Of a DNA stretch of 64,000 bases, positions 9,301-16,391 are shown in pieces. Under the pieces are notes generated by a model. It ran no database searches and was not told the DNA's origin. It saw nothing but the letters and a program-made list of their open reading frames with translations. The stretch spans positions 62,001 through 126,000 of the forward strand of contig NZ_JBNHEP010000085.1 of the NCBI RefSeq assembly GCF_050015995.1. Reading direction: 5' to 3'. This stretch comes from Trichodesmium sp050015995 (GTDB lineage: Bacteria; Cyanobacteriota; Cyanobacteriia; Cyanobacteriales; Microcoleaceae). Position numbers and translations under genes: made by a program. Positions within the stretch are counted from its first letter, which is position 1, and every line of letters begins with the position of its first letter.

Positions 9301-9979
9301 TGCAACAACTTCGGGAGCAGATAACCTCGAAGGTGATAGTGGTGATAACCTTATCAGTGGTCTTGGTGGCAACGATACTATTGCAGGTTTTGCTGGCAAT
9401 GATGAACTGCTTGGCAACCGAGGTGACGACAGTATTAGTGGCGGTGCTGGTGATGACACTCTCAAGGGTGGTTATGAAAACGATACTCTCAAGGGTGGTA
9501 GTGGTGATGATAGTTTGATTGGTTGGATAGGTTTTGACGCATTATTAGGTGGTAGTGGAAATGATAATCTCAGTGGTGGTCAAGGTCGCGATCGCCTCAA
9601 TGGTGGTGAAGGTGATGATATTTTGACTGGTGGTGCTAGTCGAGATAAATTTATCTTTGCTGCTAATCAAGCATTCAGCGAAGTAGAATTAGGTGTGGAT
9701 GAAATTACCGATTTTGTACCCGGTCAGGATATGATTCTACTAGACTTGACAACATTTACTGCCATTACAACTGAAGCGGGTGCTAGTCTGGGTGATGAAT
9801 TTGCTTCAGTTGATGGTCTTGTTGCTGAGAGTGAAGCTATAATTGTTTATAATTCGATTGATAACGGGTTGTATTATAATGCTAATGGTAGCGAAGATGG
9901 TTTCGGAAATGGTGGTTTATTTGCGACTATTTCTGATGAAGTTTTTCCAACAGTGGATGATTTCTTAATTAGAGCATAA
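6344..9979 (+). CDS. Large RTX protein with two Cache-like modules and six DUF3574-like repeats
   Basis: The 1211-aa acidic protein has no N-terminal signal peptide. Residues about 1-125 and 160-290 are two similar modules (PFVFRGE, WY..PVE, TTYSIP, then V.T.DLL) that resemble Cache/PDC ligand-binding folds. Residues about 307-990 hold six roughly 110-residue repeats (DLYFG, GGEVS..EF, LT.FDAQG, SKVVTLLLEDT) that I match to DUF3574. Three of these form a 343-residue block that is duplicated almost perfectly. Residues about 995-1110 are GGxGxDxhx RTX repeats. The C-terminus (DKFIFAANQAF, ITDFVPGQD) resembles type I secreted proteins. An extracellular calcium-binding protein with possible small-molecule binding is inferred; the function is unknown. 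Confidence 0.82.
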   Translation: MATIPPINDVYEFLEDYLNDEENSTVFGTALAYNPDLENSSPFVFRGETGLERVDIADNFDYTEAIWYQVPVEMEEALWSEPYFDIRGAGEDIALTTYSIPLYENNEFVAIVTNDLLLASIDDLGGQQTPISEALNSFAETFNPDANNDGVLDDQDIEGIFEDLETYLNDEGSSTVFGGAFAFNPEVQSAAPFVFRGEEGLERTDVPPGTDYTTTVWYAEPVEAGEAVWSSPYFDVTGAGEDIFLTTYSIPFFAEDDSLVGVLTSDLLIESFESGEIESQQDVIRESALELAEDVSEDLLEIPVPPTAPFIQQDLYFGLSRPDGGEVSEAEFETFLNNVIAPSFAGLTLFDAQGQVRDGDTILTEPSKVVTLLLEDTAENEAAVNQVVSEYAAQFGGAGVLEVVNKDDFQVSFGVAEDIIENDPTPELIQADLYFGRNFDGGEVSDEEFQSFVTDEIASRFIGLTQFDAQGRVRDSDDNILSERSKVVTLLLEDTEANETAIQEVLGIYQQEFSGSGVAQTVNEDVAIAFEVVEDIIENDPTPEVIQADLYFGRNFEGGEVSDEEFQSFVTDEIISRFPGLTQFDAQGQVGDDAELSKVVTLLLEDTEANETAIQDVLTTYQEEFNGAGVAQVIDEDIETSLDATTLEPTAPFIQQDLYFGLNIPDGGEVSEAEFETFLNNVIAPSFAGLTLFDAQGQVRDGDTILTEPSKVVTLLLEDTAENEAAVNQVVSEYAAQFGGAGVLEVVNKDDFQVSFGVAEDIIENDPTPELIQADLYFGRNFDGGEVSDEEFQSFVTDEIASRFIGLTQFDAQGRVRDSDDNILSERSKVVTLLLEDTEANETAIQEVLGIYQQEFSGSGVAQTVNEDVAIAFEVVEDIIENDPTPEVIQADLYFGRNFEGGEVSDEEFQSFVTDEIISRFPGLTQFDAQGQVGDDAELSKVVTLLLEDTEANETAIQDVLTTYQEEFNGAGVAQVIDEDIETSLDATTSGADNLEGDSGDNLISGLGGNDTIAGFAGNDELLGNRGDDSISGGAGDDTLKGGYENDTLKGGSGDDSLIGWIGFDALLGGSGNDNLSGGQGRDRLNGGEGDDILTGGASRDKFIFAANQAFSEVELGVDEITDFVPGQDMILLDLTTFTAITTEAGASLGDEFASVDGLVAESEAIIVYNSIDNGLYYNANGSEDGFGNGGLFATISDEVFPTVDDFLIRA
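7261..9318 (+). repeat. 1029-bp near-perfect tandem duplication inside the RTX gene
   Basis: Copy 1 is 7261-8289 and copy 2 is 8290-9318, with an offset of exactly 1029 bp (343 codons). Identity runs for about 1020 bp. The protein differs only where GLSRPD becomes GLNIPD near the start of the unit, and the copies diverge again at their last few bases. Each copy encodes three DUF3574-like domains. Either a very recent unequal crossover or gene conversion has kept the copies alike. Confidence 0.92.
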
Positions 9980-10284
9980 AATCTATCTGTAGGTTGCGTT
10001 GCAACGCATCTCGCACCTTGTTTATTTACTTACGAAACTTGGTGAAAAACAGTAATCAGGGCAATAAACCCGGTTTCTTGTTTGGTAACTAATTACCCGA
10101 ATTCTATTGACCCATTTTTACCATGTCTGGATAATCAGCGATAAAAAAGTTTTTGTTTAAAGTTTTTGTTTGTAGTAGGGTTTTAGCCCCAAATTATAGA
10201 AGTTGCTAAAGCCCTACTACAAGCTTTAATTATAACTATTCAACCAGAGATGATATAACTACACATTCAAGGAGAAAAAATTAA
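9980..10284. other. Spacer without recognised gene
   Basis: Contains a GTAGTAGGGTTTTAGCCCC / GGGGCTAAAACCCTACTAC-like inverted pair near 10170-10225 (roughly GTAGTAGGGTTTTAGC against GCTAAAGCCCTACTAC). It is hairpin-forming and may be a small repeat element or a terminator. No reading frame of note. Confidence 0.4.
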
Positions 10285-10939
10285 GTGCCTTACAGCGATT
10301 TCACATTACCCAAAATCCAACAATAATTTTCTTTAACCATCAATGAAAAAATCGATTTTTTGGCCAATATTCCAGAAGTTCAACCAAGTGATTTTTTAAA
10401 ACAAACATTACAAAATAACTTACCATTAGCCTTAGCAATTAATACAGAAAAAGCCCGTTTCCTGACGGAATGCTCCGCAAACAGAAATGATTATTGCCCC
10501 GATTTTAATAGAATTCCGAAAAATCCTGAATAATCAAATTAGCCTGTTTTCAGGAACAGAATTTAACGTGGATACTGCCAGAGAATTAAATGGTACTTGT
10601 GACTTTCTCATCAGTCTAGACCCAGAACAACTATTTATTAAATATCCAGTTTTTGCCATTGTCGAAGCTAAAAAAGAAAACTTAAACGCCTGACTAGGGA
10701 AATGTCTCGCAGAAATGATTGCAGGACAAATATTTAATCAGCAACAAGGCAATCAAATTTCCACCATTTACGGCGTCGTCACAACTGGAAATATTTGGAA
10801 ATTCTTACAATTAGAAAATGCAGAAGTTCACATCGATCTAACTGAATACTTTATTAATAACTTAGAGAAAATTTTGGGAATTTTATCCCTGGGAATTAAT
10901 AGTAATTTGCCCAACCAAAAGGTTTTCAATAATGAATAA
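10285..10939 (+). pseudogene. Decayed gene of a nuclease-like conserved protein
   Basis: A GTG at 10285 opens a frame (MPYSDFTLPKIQ) that hits TAA after 13 codons, then continues readable (INEKIDFLANIPEVQPSDF). At about 10462 a roughly 22-bp insert containing CCTGACGGAATGCTCCGC shifts the frame. Reading resumes with EMIIAPILIEFRKILNNQ, meets TGA at 10691 where a Gly codon is expected (NA*LGKCLAEM), and runs to 10939. The CDFLIS and VEAKKEN spacing resembles a PD-(D/E)xK nuclease core, but I do not recognise the family by name. Two nonsense changes and one frameshift make it non-functional. Confidence 0.7.
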
Positions 10940-11492
10940 TGAATAATTAATAATTAATAATTACCTCTCCTTGAAAACGGATAGGATTGACTAATCATGA
11001 AAATTTTTATTCTCTTGGTCGATTGGATATGGCGAGGAGACCTCGCCATCCCATCCTAACGGACTGCTCCGCAAACGACCGCTTATTATCCCCTATCCAA
11101 GGGGAGGCTTTAAACCAAAATTTTTCGGTAAAAAAAGAATAAATTAATTGAAAATGCTATATGTCAAGACATCCTCTCAAGAGGGGAATATACTGACAAT
11201 TTTCCCAGTAATACCAATTTAAAAAAAGAATGTTAGGAATAATAACAACTATTAAATTTACGGTAAATGTTTATTTGACAAAAAAGACAATTACAACATA
11301 AAAAATAGTCTCAAATTTATTCATTTTGACTCCTGACTCCTGTCTACTGACTCCTTTTTCTGTATCTTTAGAATACAAAAATTTGCATTTCTGCCGGATT
11401 ATTTAAGAAAAGTTAAGTTAAAAGTAAATTTTGTTACAGAATTCAACTGAAGTAAATTGAGATACTATTTAGGTAATTTTATTGGCCACCAA
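10940..11492. other. Repeat-rich spacer
   Basis: Contains TAATTAATAATTAATAATTA runs, a GATTGGATATGGCGAGGAGA unit related to the tandem repeats at 40196-40340, and ACCAATTTAAAAAAAGAATG at about 11215. The last string reappears in reverse inside the broken membrane gene near 18425. No gene seen. Confidence 0.5.
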
Positions 11493-11651
11493 ATGAACAG
11501 CTTTAGCTTGGCTTCCCTAATATTTCCAGCAATCTTAGGACTAATAACAGGAGTAGGTCACGGAATCGTTTCCCATCAAGCAGATTTACCAATATCCCTA
11601 ACTGACCAACTTCAATTACCTCTACAAATTAATCAATCCTGGGAAAAATAA
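11493..11651 (+). CDS. Small hypothetical membrane protein
   Basis: The 52-aa product has one hydrophobic stretch near its N-terminus (SLIFPAILGLITGVGHGIV), then a polar tail (LPISLTDQLQLPLQ). A TTG 12 codons upstream at 11457 could also start it, but the ATG at 11493 gives a natural N-terminus just before the membrane segment. I do not recognise a family. It looks like a single-pass inner or thylakoid membrane peptide. The next gene, 97 bp downstream, is another small single-span protein, so the two may be co-transcribed. Confidence 0.55.
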   Translation: MNSFSLASLIFPAILGLITGVGHGIVSHQADLPISLTDQLQLPLQINQSWEK

Positions 11652-11748
11652 ATATTGATTAAGAGTATCTAATTTTTATTAACAGTATCTACTTATACAG
11701 AAATATCTGAGATAATAGAGGTGTAAGTAATTGAGGATACTTAGAATT

Positions 11749-11943
11749 ATGCAATTTCAGCACTCTGAGAATAAATCCGCTTTAGACCGAGTTGTCGCTA
11801 GTTTTCTCGTAGCCTTTTCGATGTTCATGGTAAGTTACACTGCAACCCGTGTTTATCTAGCTGACTCATCACCAGTAAATGCTCAAGCAGAATCAAATGT
11901 TATCCCTCATCCAGTTTCGTTGTGGAGCGAGTTGGGGAAATAA
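11749..11943 (+). CDS. Small hypothetical membrane protein
   Basis: The 64-aa product (from ATG 11749; a TTG at 11731 is an alternative) has one transmembrane segment (VVASFLVAFSMFMVSYTATR) after a short polar N-terminus. A proline/serine-containing tail ending LWSELGK follows. Family not recognised. A strong inverted repeat lies just downstream (11987-12023), suggesting that transcription ends here before rsmB. Confidence 0.55.
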   Translation: MQFQHSENKSALDRVVASFLVAFSMFMVSYTATRVYLADSSPVNAQAESNVIPHPVSLWSELGK

Positions 11944-11986
11944 TCATTGTCAAATATTGGTAAATGGGAAACTATAATTCGCCTTG

Positions 11987-12023
11987 AGTGCATAATTCTG
12001 GGGTTTTCACAGAATTATGCACT
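11987..12023 (+). terminator. Probable terminator hairpin
   Basis: AGTGCATAATTCTG and CAGAATTATGCACT form a perfect 14-bp stem with a 9-base loop. A short pyrimidine-rich stretch (AACTTTTC) follows. It is placed 43 bp after the small gene's stop codon and before rsmB. Confidence 0.6.
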
Positions 12024-12095
12024 AACTTTTCAGGTTATATCAGTTTTATAGAGCAGGTTTGATCCATCCTCAAAAATTTGTTCAAGTTAATTCCA

Positions 12096-13436
12096 GTGAA
12101 TAATAACCCCCGTCAATTAGCTTTTATAATTCTCCAAGAAATACATCGAAAACAAGCTTTTGCCGATTTTGCTTTAGATAAATATCTGAGAAAAAATGAC
12201 TTAATTGATGCTAACCGACGATTAGTTACAGAATTAGTTTATGGGTGTGTCAGAAGACAGCGATCGCTTGATGCTATTATCGACGAATTAGCAAAAAAGA
12301 AGTCTCACCAACAAAACCCAGATTTACGCATAATTCTCCATATTGGTTTATATCAATTATCTTATTTAGAACAAATTCCAGAATCAGCAGCAGTTGATAC
12401 AACAGTTGAGTTAGCCAAACAAAATAAATTTGCTAAATTAGCAGGTTTTGTTAATGGTTTACTCCGAGAATATATTCGGCGCGACTTGACTATAAATCTG
12501 CCAGAAAATCCAGTACAAAAATTAGGAATATCCTATAGTTTTCCTGACTGGATAATTGAATATTGGATAGAAAAATTAGGTTTAACGGAAGCCGAAAAAT
12601 TATGTTCGTGGTTCAATCAATCCCCAAGCATTGATTTAAGAATTAATCCCCTCAAAACTTCTCTTGAAGAAGTAGAAACAGCAATTAAAAATACAGGTAT
12701 TTCTGTTAACAGAATTTCCCAATTTCCCCAAGCTTTAAGATTAACTGGAGCAATAGGGCAAATTCAAAAATTACCAGGTTATAACGAAGGTTGGTGGTCA
12801 GTTCAAGATAGTAGCGCTCAGTTAGTTAGTTATTTATTAAATCCTCAACCAGGAGAAATAATAATTGATGCCTGTGCTGCGCCTGGAGGTAAGACGACTC
12901 ATATAGCAGAATTAATGGGAGATAATGGTAAAATTTTTGCTATTGATAAAGCTGCTTCTCGGCTGAAAAAATTAGAGCAAAATGCCGAGAGATTGCAGTT
13001 AAAATCTATTTCTATTTCTACAGGTGATAGTCGAAATTTACCAAAATTTATTAACCAGGCAGACCGAGTTTTATTAGATGTTCCTTGTTCTGGTTTAGGT
13101 ACTTTACACCGTCGAGCAGATGCGCGGTGGAGACAAACCTTAGAGAATATTCAAGAACTAGCAAAACTTCAGAGTGAGTTGTTAGAAACTGCAGCTAAAT
13201 GGGTGAAACCTGGAGGAGTTTTAGTATATGCGACTTGCACAATTTATCCTTTAGAAAATGAGCGAGTTATTGAGGAATTTTTAGGCAATAATTCTGAGTG
13301 GGAAATTGAACCGCCAACTGTTGATTTTATTGTTTCACCTTGTACAGAAGGATGGATAAAAGTTTGGCCTCATAGAGAACAAATGGATGGATTTTTTATG
13401 GTGAAATTAAAAAGGAAGAAGGAAGAAGGAAGTTAA
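12096..13436 (+). CDS. rsmB: 16S rRNA (cytosine-C5)-methyltransferase RsmB
   Basis: The roughly 446-aa protein methylates C967 of 16S rRNA using S-adenosylmethionine. An N-terminal NusB-like RNA-binding domain (PRQLAFIILQEI to about residue 140) is followed by the methyltransferase domain. DACAAPGGKTTH is the SAM-binding motif, DVPCSGLGTLHRR holds one catalytic-region Cys, and YATCTIYPLENE the nucleophile Cys. The GTG at 12096 fits the usual family N-terminus; a TTG at 12078 would add six residues (MFKLIP). No clear ribosome binding site decides between them. The length is normal for the family. Confidence 0.9.
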   Translation: MNNNPRQLAFIILQEIHRKQAFADFALDKYLRKNDLIDANRRLVTELVYGCVRRQRSLDAIIDELAKKKSHQQNPDLRIILHIGLYQLSYLEQIPESAAVDTTVELAKQNKFAKLAGFVNGLLREYIRRDLTINLPENPVQKLGISYSFPDWIIEYWIEKLGLTEAEKLCSWFNQSPSIDLRINPLKTSLEEVETAIKNTGISVNRISQFPQALRLTGAIGQIQKLPGYNEGWWSVQDSSAQLVSYLLNPQPGEIIIDACAAPGGKTTHIAELMGDNGKIFAIDKAASRLKKLEQNAERLQLKSISISTGDSRNLPKFINQADRVLLDVPCSGLGTLHRRADARWRQTLENIQELAKLQSELLETAAKWVKPGGVLVYATCTIYPLENERVIEEFLGNNSEWEIEPPTVDFIVSPCTEGWIKVWPHREQMDGFFMVKLKRKKEEGS

Positions 13437-13597
13437 TTAAAAAATCACATAAGGAATTAATTATCAAGTAATCTGTGGGGTGGGTTAAGTTTCCCTATAA
13501 AATGGTGCGTTACGCTTCGCTAACACACCCTACTGGACTGATATTATTTAATCGATGCTATTCTAAATAATGAAAACACAATTGGAGGGGGCTAAAA

Positions 13598-14386
13598 ATG
13601 ACTACAGAAACATCTCCCAAAACCGAGTTACCAACCGAAGTAACTCCGGACTGGGAACCACCCATGCCACCTACAGACTTAATCTTTGATGATGGAGAAC
13701 TCTTGGAAAGCAAACGTCACCGTATTGCCATGAATCTTCTGATTGATTCCTTGTATCAACATTGGTCAGACCGCACCGACTTTTTTGCTGGTGGCAATAT
13801 GTTTATTTATTACAGTAGCACTCAAGCGAGAAATCGCGATTACAAAGGCCCTGATTTCTTTGTGGTTTTGGATGTTGATGGCAAGACAGATCGTCAAGGA
13901 TGGGTAGTTTGGGAAGAAGAAGGTCGTTATCCAGATATGATAATTGAACTCACATCTCCTTCAACTGCTAGTGTAGACATTGGCAAAAAAAAGGATATTT
14001 ACGAGCGAACATTCCGTACTCCAAATTATTTTATTTTTAATCCATTTGATCGGAAGTCATTAAAGGGATGGCATCTGGAAAATAAGAAATATCAGGAGCT
14101 ACAGCGGAACGATCGGGGATGGTTGTGGTGCGAGGAGTTAGAGTTATGGATGGGTACTTGGGAAGGAACTATTCTGCAAGAGTCGGCAGTATGGTTACGA
14201 TTTTATGACCCCGAAGGAAATTTGGTATTATTACCAGGAGAAGTAGCTGAACAGGAACGTCAACGGGCTGAACAAGAACGTCAACGGGCTGAACAACAAC
14301 AGCAACGAGCTGAACAACAACAGCAACGGGCTGAACGTCTGGCTGCTAAATTAAAAGAGTTAGGGGTCGATCCTGATTCTGTCTAA
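13598..14386 (+). CDS. Uma2 family (DUF820) nuclease-like protein with coiled-coil tail
   Basis: The 262-aa protein belongs to the Uma2/DUF820 group, expanded in cyanobacteria and built on a PD-(D/E)xK nuclease fold. KGPDFFVVLDV and PDMIIELTSPST give the putative metal-binding Asp and Glu, and KKKDIYERTF follows as expected. Residues about 220-262 are a coiled coil of repeated (A/Q)EQxRQRAEQ units. A GGAGGGGG ribosome binding site sits 8-10 bases before the ATG. The physiological role of Uma2 proteins is unknown. Two relatives (19670-20236 and the broken 28913-29447) lie in the window. Confidence 0.85.
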   Translation: MTTETSPKTELPTEVTPDWEPPMPPTDLIFDDGELLESKRHRIAMNLLIDSLYQHWSDRTDFFAGGNMFIYYSSTQARNRDYKGPDFFVVLDVDGKTDRQGWVVWEEEGRYPDMIIELTSPSTASVDIGKKKDIYERTFRTPNYFIFNPFDRKSLKGWHLENKKYQELQRNDRGWLWCEELELWMGTWEGTILQESAVWLRFYDPEGNLVLLPGEVAEQERQRAEQERQRAEQQQQRAEQQQQRAERLAAKLKELGVDPDSV

Positions 14387-14575
14387 TATCAAATCCGTTA
14401 GTCCAGTAGGGTGCGTTACGGCTAGCGCCTAACGCACCACTATTAATTCAAAAATCACATAATAATTATCAAGTAATCTGCGGGGTGGGTTAAGTGTTTC
14501 TAAAAGATGGTGCGTTACGCTTTCCTGCGGAATGCTGCGCAAACGCTTTTCATGTCGCGCAGCGAAACACACCCT

Positions 14576-14749
14576 ACTAGCGTGTCAAGCTTGAAAATGT
14601 GGGTTAAAAAACCTAACCCCCCAACCCCCTTCCCTGCAAGGGAAGGGGGGGGAACTCTCCCCTCTCCTTGCAGGAGAGGGGTTGGGGGAGAGGTCTCCAA
14701 GGTTGCTCACTCCTAACCCACAATTTTAGTCTTGACACGGCACTACTAG
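14576..14749. mobile_element. MITE-like element with long inverted ends (TAGTGCGTCTAG family)
   Basis: Left end CTAGCGTGTCAAGCTTGAAA and right end GTCTTGACACGGCACTACTAG, each next to a GTGGGTTA/TAACCCAC pair, form imperfect inverted ends of about 30 bp. The interior is the CCTAACCCCCCAACCCCCTT / GGTTGGGGGAGAG block seen again at 20349-20517 and 21851-22215. Open frames across it are by-products. Confidence 0.6.
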
Positions 14750-14785
14750 ACTCTGTTCGCCCCTACAATAATTGATAACGGGTCT

Positions 14786-14971
14786 TTATTCTCTAGACAA
14801 ACGTTGTCTATCCCGAAATTCCGCTTTGGCTTTATCGTCCCAACCTGCATACTTGAGACAAGCTTCTCCTGCATCTTTATTTTCAGGCTTAACGAGGTCA
14901 GGATGAAATTGTAGCTGATTACACCCCTCTTTTAACAAATTTTGCCCATCTAAACCGAGCCACAAATGCAA
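14786..14971 (-). pseudogene. Remnant: C-terminal tail of a WD40/STAND-type protein
   Basis: Reading on the minus strand, SWDNTLHLWLGLD resembles the last blade of a WD40 repeat. LLKEGCNQLQF then resembles the segment that follows WD40 arrays in cyanobacterial STAND proteins. It ends with a tail (NKDAGEACLKYAGWDDKAKA) nearly repeated at 16205-16390. There is no intact start and a TAG lies just upstream in frame. The tnpB element sits immediately upstream, so insertion or a rearrangement probably cut this gene. Confidence 0.55.
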
Positions 14972-14994
14972 AGTGTTGTCCCAACTGCTCTATA

Positions 14995-15110
14995 AAACTG
15001 ATACAAACGCCACATAAAGTGACAATCTGATGTTTACTTCCTGCTTCTACTGAGTCCGTCGGCGGTTACTCATCCACAGGCATTCGCGATCGAGCCGACC
15101 GCATTTCTCA
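14995..15110 (-). ncRNA. Possible right end / guide RNA region of the tnpB element
   Basis: TnpB nucleases are guided by an RNA made from the 3' end of tnpB and the element's right end. Here the strand after the tnpB stop reads CCGACGGACTCAGTAGAAGC and then AGGAAGTAAACATC, a pattern familiar from cyanobacterial IS605-like right ends. The exact boundaries cannot be fixed by eye. Confidence 0.3.
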
Positions 15111-16152
15111 AATTAATACTGGCGTTTAAATCTCGATCTATTGACAAGCCACACTCTGGGCAATCATAAGTCCTTTGATTTAAGGGCATATCTTGGACAT
15201 GACCACAGTTAGAACAAGTCTTTGACGATGGAAAAAATCTATCTACTACTACTAGCTCTGAACCGTACCATTGGCACTTATATTCTAGCTGTCTCCGAAA
15301 TTCATAAAATCCTTGGTCTGCGATTAATTTCGCTAGCTTATGGTTGGCTAACATTCCGCGAACATTCAAATCTTCTATGACAATAGTGCCGTGGTTTTTG
15401 GCTAAGTAAGTTGTCAATTTATGAAGTGTGTCTTTACGGATGTTAGCTACCCGTCTATGTAATGTCGCTATCTTTAGTTGTGCTTTTCTCCAATTAGCTG
15501 AACCAATTTTTTTATTGCGGTTCAGATATTGTAGTCTAGATAGCTTGCCTTCAAATTTCTTGTAAGATTTAGCTCCTTCAAATACTTCTCCAGTGCTTAA
15601 GGTTGCTAAAGTTTTTACTCCTAAATCTACACCTACAACTTCGGTCTTTTTAGGTGTTGGAGTTGGAGTAAATTCGTAGCTAAAACTTAAATACCAATCA
15701 CCTGCTTGTCTACTAATAGTGATTGTTTTGGTTGTTGCCTCAATAGGTTCATAAGTTTTGACAATACCAATAAAAGGTAATTTGTGATTCCATCCATTTA
15801 ATTCTATGGGTCTTCCAGAATTATCAATTGTGAAAGAATCAGACCTACCTTTTTTCTTAAATCTTGGATATTTACTTAATCCTTGAAAGAAGTTCTCAAA
15901 TGCTTCACCCAAGTTGATAAAAGCATATTGATAGACTTTAGATGACAAGTTTTTCATCCAGGGATAAAGTGGTTTTGTGTGATTGGTAAAAGTTTCTCTC
16001 AGCTTACGAATATTTGGTTTATAACCATCTTTATATGCCTGATTCCATAAACTTAAAGCCCAATTATAACACCATCTCCTATAACCTGCGTGTTGAGCCA
16101 TCAGGGTTTTCTGTTTGTTATTCAGTTTGAGCTTGGTTCTGATGGATTTCAT
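15070..16152 (-). CDS. tnpB: TnpB RNA-guided nuclease, orphan IS200/IS605-type
   Basis: The 360-aa protein looks complete. An N-terminal helix-turn-helix/OrfB region (YRRWCYNWALSLWNQAYKDG) leads to a RuvC-like nuclease. GVDLGVKTLA holds the first Asp, VIEDLNVRGM the Glu, and DRDLNASINL the last Asp. A zinc finger (CSNCG, then CPECG) lies between the last two. TnpB cuts DNA next to a target-adjacent motif under RNA guidance and helps the element persist. No tnpA is adjacent, so mobility would need a transposase in trans. It lies between two WD40-tail remnants. Confidence 0.92.
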   Translation of the reverse strand: MKSIRTKLKLNNKQKTLMAQHAGYRRWCYNWALSLWNQAYKDGYKPNIRKLRETFTNHTKPLYPWMKNLSSKVYQYAFINLGEAFENFFQGLSKYPRFKKKGRSDSFTIDNSGRPIELNGWNHKLPFIGIVKTYEPIEATTKTITISRQAGDWYLSFSYEFTPTPTPKKTEVVGVDLGVKTLATLSTGEVFEGAKSYKKFEGKLSRLQYLNRNKKIGSANWRKAQLKIATLHRRVANIRKDTLHKLTTYLAKNHGTIVIEDLNVRGMLANHKLAKLIADQGFYEFRRQLEYKCQWYGSELVVVDRFFPSSKTCSNCGHVQDMPLNQRTYDCPECGLSIDRDLNASINLRNAVGSIANACG

Positions 16153-16204
16153 GTATGCGTAAGTGCAACCTGTCTAATAGTATGCTTTTTAAGGTATTGT
16201 ATCG

Positions 16205-16390
16205 TTATTCTTTGATTAAGTCAATGCGCTCCCGAAATTTTGCTTTGGCTTTATCATCCCAACCTGCATACTTAAGACAAGCTTCTGCTGCATCTTTATT
16301 TTTAAGCTTAATAAATTGTAGGTAATGACATCCGTCTATTAACAAACTTTGCCCTTTATACTGGGCAAAGAGGGACAACAGAATGGTTGC
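16205..16390 (-). pseudogene. Remnant: C-terminal tail related to the 14786-14971 fragment
   Basis: In a different frame from the upstream nSTAND gene, GQSLLIDGCHYLQF is followed by NKDAAEACLKYAGWDDKAKA, matching the tail at 14786-14971. WD40 blades expected before such a tail are missing. It is probably the original end of the nSTAND protein after deletion of the WD40 region and loss of frame. Confidence 0.5.
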
Positions 16391-16391
16391 T

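Noticed and set aside
14507..14716. Opposing frames of about 60-70 codons
   Set aside because: They read through a G+C-rich inverted-repeat element; composition explains the open frames.
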